Source of the DNA: Humimonas sp964465015
GTDB taxonomy: Bacteria > Gemmatimonadota > Gemmatimonadetes > Palauibacterales > Palauibacteraceae
Reading direction: 5' to 3'
DNA length: 29,119 nt
Assembly (NCBI GenBank): GCA_964465015.1
Contig: CAYXHP010000153.1
Span: 1 to 29,119 of the forward strand
Both the position numbers and the translations under genes were made by a program. Of this stretch, positions 24,016 to 29,119 are shown piece after piece. Within the stretch, counting starts at the first letter, position 1, and each line of letters opens with the position of its first letter. The notes below the pieces were generated by a model. The model searched no databases. It was not told where the DNA came from and saw nothing but the letters and a program-made list of their open reading frames with translations.

Positions 24016-25070
24016 GCGTCCCTCCGATCGATGTCCGGGAACGCATCGGAGTAGACGTGCGCGTAGATGTCGTCGAACTCCGGCTTCGGACTCTGGTCGG
24101 CGAACTCGGCCGCCTTCTCGACGCGGTCGATCGCCTCCTGGTCGAACTCGTCGTACTGCTCGTCGGTGATCACGCCGGCGATCACGAGCCGCTTGTGGAA
24201 GGTGAGGATCGGGTCGTCCTGCCTGTGCTTCTCGACCTCCTGGCGGGTCCTGTAGGTGCCGTGGGAAGGGTCGGCCATCGAGTGGCCCATGTAGCGGTAG
24301 CAGCGGGCCTCGATGAGGCTGGGGAGGTGCTCCTTCCGCGCCCGGTCGATGGCCTCCTGCGTGGCCTGCCGGACGGCCAGCACGTCCATCCCGTTCACCG
24401 TGACCGAGGCCATCCCCTCGTAGGCGCACGCCCGGTCGGCCAGGTTCTCGATGGCGGCCACACGGTGGATGTCGGTGCCCATGCCGTAGTCGTTGTTCTC
24501 GCACACGTACACGACCGGGAGCTCGAACTTGGCCGCCATGTTGAAGGCCTCGTGGAAGGGCCCGCCGTTGACGACCGAGTCCCCGAACAGGCACAGGCAC
24601 ACCCTGTCCTCGTCCCGGTACCGGATCGCGTAGCCCACCCCGGCCGCGATCGGGACGTGGCTGCCGACGATCGCATGGCCGCCCATGAAGTTCAGGCTCC
24701 GGTCGAAGAGGTGCATGGAGCCGCCCATCCCTTTCGAGCAGCCGTCCACCCGGCCGTACAGCTCCGCCATGATCGCCCTGGGGTCGATGCCACGCACCAG
24801 GGCCTGCACGTGATCGCGGTAGGCCGTGATGACGTAGTCGTCGTCACGCAGCGGCGAGATCGTGCCGACCGCCACCGCCTCCTGGCCCATGTACAGGTGG
24901 CAGAAGCCGCCGATCTTACCCACCTGGTAGGACTCGGCCGCCTTCTCCTCGAAGCGGCGGCCGAGCATCATGAGGCGGAGGAGCCGCACCAGCTCCTGGT
25001 CGTCCAGCCCGAGCAGGTCCGCTCGTGCCTGGCTGCCCGGCTCGTCTCTCGTCTCGCTCTTCGTGGCCAT
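24006..25070 (-). CDS. pdhA: Pyruvate dehydrogenase E1 component, alpha subunit
   Basis: The protein has 354 residues. FCHLYMGQEAVAVG (56-69), YRDHVQALVRG (84-94), GRVDGCSKGMGGSMHLFD (106-123) and the RYMGHSMADPSHGTYRT loop (259-275) are typical of E1-alpha. The thiamine diphosphate/Mg motif normally starts GDG; here it reads GDSVVN (163-168), with the metal-binding Asp164 and Asn168 kept and the motif closed by ENN (191-193). The ATG at 25070 is chosen because the conserved fold starts about 20 residues later; the upstream in-frame sequence belongs to the lipA region. It begins 71 nt after lipA. With PdhB it forms the heterotetrameric E1. Confidence 0.96.
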
Positions 25071-25141
25071 CGCCTCTCTCGCTGTCGGTTCGGTGCCTCG
25101 GCGGGCGCGATCCGCACGCCCACTCGCCGCGGCCGCCCGGG

Positions 25142-26143
25142 TCAGCTCGCCCCGGCCGCCCGGGCCCGGAGGTCCTCGACCTGCTCGCGGGCGTGGTAGC
25201 TGGAACGCACCAGCGGACCGCTCTCGACGTGCAGGAAGCCCTTCTCCTCCCCGATCCGCTTCCAGTCGGCGAACTCTTCCGGTGTGACGTAGCGGTCGAT
25301 CGGGAGGTGGTCGGTGGAGGGCCGCAGGTACTGGCCCACGGTGAGGATCTGGATCCCGGCCTCGAGCGCATCGTCCATGAAGCCCAGGATATCGTCCTCG
25401 CGCTCGCCCAGGCCCAGCATGATGCCGGTCTTGATGAGGACGTCGTCGTCCATGCCGCGCGCCGCCGCAAGCACGCCCAGGGAGCGGTCGTAGCGCCCGC
25501 CGGGCCGGGCCATCCTGTGGAGCCGCCGGACCGTCTCCATGTTGTGGTTGAAGATGGCCGGCTTCGCCTCGATCACCGTGCGGATCGCATCCTCGTCCCC
25601 GCGAAAGTCCGGGGTCAGGACCTCCACCGAGCAGGTGGGCAGCCGGTGGCGGATCTCCCGGATGAGCTCGGCGAAGATGCGCGCCCCCCCGTCGGGCAGG
25701 TCGTCGCGGTCCACCGAGGTGATCACGCAGTGGCGGAGCCGCATGGCCTCCACCGCCTCGGCCACGCGCCGCGGTTCGTCCTCGTCGAGATCCTCCGGGC
25801 GACCGTGTCCGATCGCGCAGTAGGGACAATTACGGGTACACACATCGCCCAGGATGAGGAAGGTCGCGGTGCCCTTCTCCCAGCACTCGCCGATGTTGGG
25901 GCAGTGCGCCTCCTCACACACCGAGTGAAGGCCCATCCCCCGCATCATGTCCTTGAGGTGGCGGTAGTTCGAGCCTCCGGGGGCTCGCACGCGCATCCAC
26001 TCCGGCTTGTGCCGGGGCCAGTCCTGCGGGGAGGGCGCGCCGCGGGAGGCGCCGCCCGTCCGGCGCGCGTGCTCTCCCCCGGACCGGCCCTCTCCGCCGT
26101 CCGTCCCGCTCGTCGCTGGTTCGAGTATCCTTAGCTGTCTCAT
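25142..26143 (-). CDS. lipA: Lipoyl synthase
   Basis: The protein has 333 residues. It is a radical-SAM enzyme that inserts two sulfurs into the octanoyl group placed by LipB. The auxiliary-cluster cysteines are in CEEAHCPNIGEC (CxxxxCxxxxxC), the radical-SAM cluster in CTRNCPYC (CxxxCxxC), and the C-terminal RSSYHA holds the conserved Ser ligand. NHNMETV and TGIMLGLGE are further family motifs. The first 45 residues are a variable, Gly/Arg-rich extension before the conserved core. The ATG at 26143 is the first plausible start; the frame is open upstream but lacks protein character, and no strong ribosome binding site is seen. It is the first gene of the lipoate/pyruvate dehydrogenase/serine dehydratase run. 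Confidence 0.96.
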   Translation of the reverse strand: MRQLRILEPATSGTDGGEGRSGGEHARRTGGASRGAPSPQDWPRHKPEWMRVRAPGGSNYRHLKDMMRGMGLHSVCEEAHCPNIGECWEKGTATFLILGDVCTRNCPYCAIGHGRPEDLDEDEPRRVAEAVEAMRLRHCVITSVDRDDLPDGGARIFAELIREIRHRLPTCSVEVLTPDFRGDEDAIRTVIEAKPAIFNHNMETVRRLHRMARPGGRYDRSLGVLAAARGMDDDVLIKTGIMLGLGEREDDILGFMDDALEAGIQILTVGQYLRPSTDHLPIDRYVTPEEFADWKRIGEEKGFLHVESGPLVRSSYHAREQVEDLRARAAGAS

Positions 26144-26455
26144 TCCGTACCGTCGAGGGTCTCGTCCATGACCGTGGCGCCCGGGCTCGGGCGGGTTCCT
26201 CCTACACCGGAACCACCTCCTCCGCACACGGCGCGGCGGGCCCGGATCCACGGCGCCGGAAAACATACCCGGGACGTCCGTTGGCGTCCACCGACGAGGC
26301 GCGGTCGGGCGCCCTTCGGCGGCGCAACTATCGCACCGGGCTGGATTGCAGAGGGCCGCGTCCGGACTTATCGTACGATTTGCATCCGAAGGGGGTGCCG
26401 GAAGGCGGGATGTCCGCCCCACCGGCCCATGGGAATCCGACGACGACGGACGACG
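26144..26455. other. Divergent intergenic region between lipA and ferredoxin gene
   Basis: The 312-nt region should carry promoters in both directions. Minus strand: the candidate promoter at 26262-26290. Plus strand: TACGAT at 26374-26379 could be a -10, but the nearest TTGCAG (26346-26351) is 22 bases away, too far. No reading frame here looks like protein, and no riboswitch-like structure was recognised. Confidence 0.45.
26262..26290 (-). promoter_or_regulatory. Candidate sigma-70-type promoter of the lipA-pdh operon
   Basis: On the minus strand TGGACG (26285-26290) and TATGTT (26262-26267) are separated by exactly 17 bases; each matches four of six consensus bases. The leader to the lipA ATG would be about 110 nt. 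Confidence 0.35.
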
Positions 26456-26704
26456 ATGACGTACATCATCACCCAGCCGTGCATCGGCCTCAAGGACGCC
26501 TCGTGTGTCGACGTGTGCCCGGTCGACTGCATCTACGAGGGGGTAGACCAGTACTACATCCACCCCGAGGAGTGCATCGACTGTGGCGCGTGCGTTCCGG
26601 AGTGCCCGGTCGAGGCCATCTATCCCGACGATGAGGTCCCCGAGCAGTGGAAGGACTTCATCGCGAAGAACTACAAGCACTTCGACGTGCCGGCGCCGGC
26701 CTGA
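26456..26704 (+). CDS. fdxA: Ferredoxin, FdxA-like (3Fe-4S/4Fe-4S type)
   Basis: The protein has 82 residues with eight cysteines: Cys9, 17, 21, 25 in the first half and Cys40, 43, 46, 50 (CIDCGACVPEC) in the second. TQPCIGLKDASCVDVCPVDC and YYIHPEECIDCGAC closely resemble the FdxA ferredoxins of actinobacteria, where a Cys-x7-Cys-x3-Cys spacing gives a [3Fe-4S] cluster next to a [4Fe-4S] cluster. The C-terminal VPEQWKDFIAKNYKHF is also typical of that family. It carries low-potential electrons in the cytosol; partners such as cytochromes P450, oxidoreductases or radical-SAM enzymes are possible. The ATG at 26456 gives the conserved MTYII start. The gene is divergent from lipA, whose product needs reducing equivalents, a link that is only suggestive. 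Confidence 0.93.
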   Translation: MTYIITQPCIGLKDASCVDVCPVDCIYEGVDQYYIHPEECIDCGACVPECPVEAIYPDDEVPEQWKDFIAKNYKHFDVPAPA

Positions 26705-26773
26705 CGTCCGCGCCGTCCCGGCGCCGGACGACCGCGCCTATCCGGCGCTTCCACCCGTCCGGCCGGGATTGAC

Positions 26774-27025
26774 ATGATCCGCACCCTTCGCATCGATTCC
26801 CAGGTCTGGCGCGTTCGCGCCCTCCCCGAAGAGGTGATGCGCCAGGAGGACGACCGCTGGCACTTCGCCCGCGTGCGCTTCGAGGCCGAACCCGGCGCCG
26901 GTCTCGCGCCCCGCGAGACGTGGCTCCGGCTCGAGGAAGACATCCCCGCGGGCGATGTCCTGGACCAGTACGACGACGATCAGCTCGTGGAGGCGTTCCT
27001 CGTGGCCGAAGAGGTGGAGGGATGA
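26774..27025 (+). CDS. 83-residue soluble protein, unknown
   Basis: A small acidic protein without signal peptide or TM segment. It opens MIRTLRIDSQVWRVRA and ends with an Asp/Glu-rich stretch (DQYDDDQLVEAFLVAEEVEG). The alternating strands of charged and hydrophobic residues (VWRVRAL, HFARVRFEAE, TWLRLEEDI) suggest a small beta-rich fold. I do not recognise a family. Its codon use is the same as that of the neighbours. The stop overlaps the start of the next gene as ATGA, which is the best evidence that it is real and co-translated with the secreted protein; it starts 69 nt after the ferredoxin gene. Confidence 0.7.
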   Translation: MIRTLRIDSQVWRVRALPEEVMRQEDDRWHFARVRFEAEPGAGLAPRETWLRLEEDIPAGDVLDQYDDDQLVEAFLVAEEVEG

Positions 27026-28293
27026 GCTTCGGGCGCGCCCGGTTCTCCGCGCTCGTCGGCATGGGCGCACTCTTCCTCGCCGGGCCCGCGACGCTGGCCG
27101 TGGGGCCGGGCGCGACGACCGCGGCGGCCCCGCCGGGGAGTTCGCCCGCGGCCGCCGACCGCCCACCGATCCCCCACGTCGGCCACCGCTACATCCACGC
27201 GGAGGACCACCCGGACACGCGCGTGCTCGAGGTCATCGTGGGGCCCGTGCACCTGCCGGTCCACATGCACCACTACCGGGTCCCCACCCAGATCGTGGAC
27301 GTGCCGGACGTGGGCTGGATCCGAGGCTTCTCGTGGGAGATCACCGACGAGGCCGGGAACCACCTCCCCGACGACCTCCTCCACCACGTGAACCTCATCG
27401 ACCCGGACCGCCGGCAGCTGTTCACCCCCATCTCCCGGCGAATCATGGCCGCCGGTCGGGAGACGCGGGCGGCGTCGCTGCCGCCGGTGATCGGGATCCC
27501 GACGCACGCCGACATGCGCATCGTCGTGGCCAGCATGTTCGCCAACTCGACCGACGCGAGCTACGCGCGAGCCTACCTCCACATCCGGCTCGCCTACGTG
27601 CCCCGTTCGGAGCACCTCGTTCGGCCGCAGGACGCCTACCCGCTCTACATGGACGTGATGGGGCCGCTCGGAGTGAAGGACTTTGCCGTGCCCCCGGGAC
27701 GCACCGAGCACTCCTGGGAAGGGAGCCCGGCCATCGACGGCCGCATCCTCGGCCTGGGCTCGCACATGCACGACTTCGCCACCGAGGTGCGGCTCACCGA
27801 CGTCACGACGGGAGAGCGGCTGTGGAGCACCCGGCCGTACGCGGGACCCGACGGCCGCGTGTACAGCGTCCCCATGGGGCGGTTCTACCTGGAGGGCGGC
27901 CTCCCCATCTACCACGACCACACCTACCGCGTGACGGTCGTGTACCGGAATCCGCTGGACCACCCGACCATGCTCGGAGGGATGGGGCTCGTGGCCGGGC
28001 TGTTCGTTCCAGCGCGGGGCGCGGACGTCCCGGCCGTCGACCGGGAGGATACGACCTACCGGCAGGACCTGTGGAACACCGTGACCGCGCCCATGCGCAC
28101 CATCCACGGGATGATGAGCAGCCACGAGACCCAGCAGGCCGGGCCCGCCCCGGAGGACATGTTCTCGGGCGCCTACGCCGACGCGGGTGAGACCGGTCCG
28201 GTCGCCGGGCCGGAGGCGGGGGAAATGAAGGAGATGCCCCCGGCCGGCCACGACCACTCCAGCGAGGCCGCCCGCCCCGAGAAGCCCCGCTGA
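27022..28293 (+). CDS. Secreted His-rich protein, PHM/DBH-like copper monooxygenase candidate
   Basis: The protein has 423 residues with an N-terminal signal sequence (hydrophobic core about 8-27, Ala-rich cleavage region to about 36). The body contains HMHHY (81-85), a His pair LLHHVNL (119-125), GIPTHADMR (His162), and GLGSHMHDF with His248-x-His250. Further on come YHDHTYRV (297-304) and a Met-rich MLGGMG (317-322). In peptidylglycine monooxygenase and dopamine beta-monooxygenase, one copper is held by a His-His pair plus a later His, the other by His-x-His plus a Met about 70 residues later; the order and the last spacing fit here. The tail (about 375-423) is low-complexity with a GHDHSS end. 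Substrate unknown; catalysis is not shown. The ATG at 27022 overlaps the upstream stop. Confidence 0.7.
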   Translation: MSFGRARFSALVGMGALFLAGPATLAVGPGATTAAAPPGSSPAAADRPPIPHVGHRYIHAEDHPDTRVLEVIVGPVHLPVHMHHYRVPTQIVDVPDVGWIRGFSWEITDEAGNHLPDDLLHHVNLIDPDRRQLFTPISRRIMAAGRETRAASLPPVIGIPTHADMRIVVASMFANSTDASYARAYLHIRLAYVPRSEHLVRPQDAYPLYMDVMGPLGVKDFAVPPGRTEHSWEGSPAIDGRILGLGSHMHDFATEVRLTDVTTGERLWSTRPYAGPDGRVYSVPMGRFYLEGGLPIYHDHTYRVTVVYRNPLDHPTMLGGMGLVAGLFVPARGADVPAVDREDTTYRQDLWNTVTAPMRTIHGMMSSHETQQAGPAPEDMFSGAYADAGETGPVAGPEAGEMKEMPPAGHDHSSEAARPEKPR

Positions 28294-29119
28294 CCTGGGT
28301 CGTCCTGGGCCTCGGCACGGCGGTCCTCTACGCCGCGCAGGGCGCATGGACGAAGCGGCTCGTCTCCCGCGTAGGCCGCGGACCGGCCACGTGGTCCATC
28401 TTCGCCTTCGCCTTTCCGGCGCTCCTCGCCTACCTGCTGATCCGCGGCCTGCCCCGGCTGCGGCCCGGTTTCTGGCCCGTGCTGGGCATCAACACGGTGC
28501 TCGACCTCATCGGCTTCACGCTGTACGTGACGGCTCTCGACGCCGGCGAGCTCAGCCTCACCTACCCGCTCCTGGCCCTGACGCCGGTGTTCGTGATCCC
28601 GGTGGAGTGGGTCCTCCTGGGCCAGCACCCGGGGCTCGAGGGAGCCGCCGGGATCCTCCTCGTGGCCTGCGGCGTCTACCTGCTGGTGTCGCCCGGCGAG
28701 GACCGGGGACCGCTGGCGCCGCTGCGCGCCCTGGCCCGGGAGCCCGGCGCCCGGCTCATGCTCGGGGTCGCCGCGTTGTGGGCCGTCTCGGGCACGATCG
28801 ACCGGGTGGCCATCCTGCGGAGCTCGCCGGCCTTCTACGGGAGCGCGCTCACGGCGGCGCTGGCGGTCGGCTTCATCCCCTTCGCCCTCCGGAGCGGCCG
28901 CGGGGGGAGGCCGGCCGGGCTTCCGGGCACCCTCCGGTCCGCCGGGTGGGGCCTCGTGGTCCAGGGCCTCCTGTTCGCCGGCATGTTCATCCTGCAGGCC
29001 GAGGCCCTGCGCCTCACGCTGGCCGCCTACGTCCTGACCCTCAAGCGGAGCGGCACCCTGCTCTCGGTCCTGGCAGGGGCGATGTTCTTCGGTGAGAAGG
29101 GCACGGGACGCCGCCTGGC
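28290..29119 (+). CDS. EamA-family (DMT) transporter, partial
   Basis: The frame is open to the window edge (276 codons). About nine hydrophobic helices are visible in a two-fold EamA pattern: the first copy covers about residues 1-131, with LGLGTAVLYAAQGAWTKRLV and the YPLLALTPVFVIPVEWVLL segment. The second begins near RLMLGVAALWAVSGTIDRV and continues to LSVLAGAMFFGEK. Such proteins move small metabolites or drugs across the inner membrane; the substrate is unknown. No ATG, GTG or TTG start exists between the in-frame stop at 28188-28190 and the first helix. CTG at 28290, overlapping the preceding stop as CTGA, is the likely start. The C-terminus is beyond position 29,119. Confidence 0.82.
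   Translation, partial: MTWVVLGLGTAVLYAAQGAWTKRLVSRVGRGPATWSIFAFAFPALLAYLLIRGLPRLRPGFWPVLGINTVLDLIGFTLYVTALDAGELSLTYPLLALTPVFVIPVEWVLLGQHPGLEGAAGILLVACGVYLLVSPGEDRGPLAPLRALAREPGARLMLGVAALWAVSGTIDRVAILRSSPAFYGSALTAALAVGFIPFALRSGRGGRPAGLPGTLRSAGWGLVVQGLLFAGMFILQAEALRLTLAAYVLTLKRSGTLLSVLAGAMFFGEKGTGRRL

Noticed and set aside
26346..26379. Promoter for the ferredoxin gene (TTGCAG ... TACGAT)
   Set aside because: The spacer is 22 bases, outside the usual 15-19, and no other -35 is found at the right distance.
27022..28293. Classification as a multicopper oxidase or cupredoxin
   Set aside because: There is no HCH or Cys-containing type-1 copper motif; the mature protein has no Cys in the relevant positions, so a PHM-like reading fits better.
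28346..29095. 249-residue open frame on the plus strand, Arg/Pro/Gly-rich
   Set aside because: It is out of frame with the clear EamA transporter and has the low-complexity composition of a GC-rich shadow frame.

Overview
The window is uniformly GC-rich, gene-dense chromosomal DNA with no phage, IS, CRISPR or plasmid genes. The mix of genes (a two-TM TolB-like/TPR signalling protein, a complete lipoate-dependent pyruvate dehydrogenase set, a 7Fe/8Fe ferredoxin of the FdxA type, lipoproteins with lipoboxes, a Wza/Wzc-type envelope polysaccharide system) points to a diderm, aerobic, non-model bacterium. My best guess is a Gemmatimonadota-like lineage; this is an inference from gene style, not proof.

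Region 1 (1-10,098, minus strand) is an eight-gene operon for an envelope polysaccharide. In transcription order it encodes a Wzc-like co-polymerase/BY-kinase, a Wza-like export lipoprotein, a polyprenyl-phosphate sugar-1-phosphate transferase with an unusual C-terminal extension, two GT2 glycosyltransferases, a WecG/TagA/CpsF glycosyltransferase, an NAD-dependent sugar epimerase and a Wzy/WaaL-like polymerase or ligase cut by the window edge. Most junctions overlap or nearly touch. No Wzx flippase is visible; it could lie beyond position 1. A sigma-54-like element lies upstream.

Region 2 (10,420-14,230) holds a divergent GT-C membrane glycosyltransferase, a convergent GH5 glycosidase lipoprotein with an Ig-like domain, a 516-nt gap with a possible 33-residue CxxC microprotein, and a tRNA-Glu(CUC) with its own clear promoter and hairpin terminator.

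Region 3 (14,479-17,347, plus strand) contains a TolB-like/TPR protein, a four-TM DUF2231-like protein and a hotdog acyl-CoA thioesterase.

Region 4 (26,143-17,396, minus strand) is a metabolic operon: lipA, pdhA, pdhB, pdhC, lpdA, lipB, sdaAB, sdaAA and a 56-residue membrane protein. It joins serine deamination to pyruvate, pyruvate oxidation to acetyl-CoA, and the lipoylation enzymes that activate the E2 component.

Region 5 (26,456-29,119, plus strand) has the ferredoxin, an unrecognised 83-residue protein, a secreted His-rich protein whose motif order resembles the two-copper PHM/DBH monooxygenases, and an EamA-family transporter that appears to start at CTG and runs off the window.
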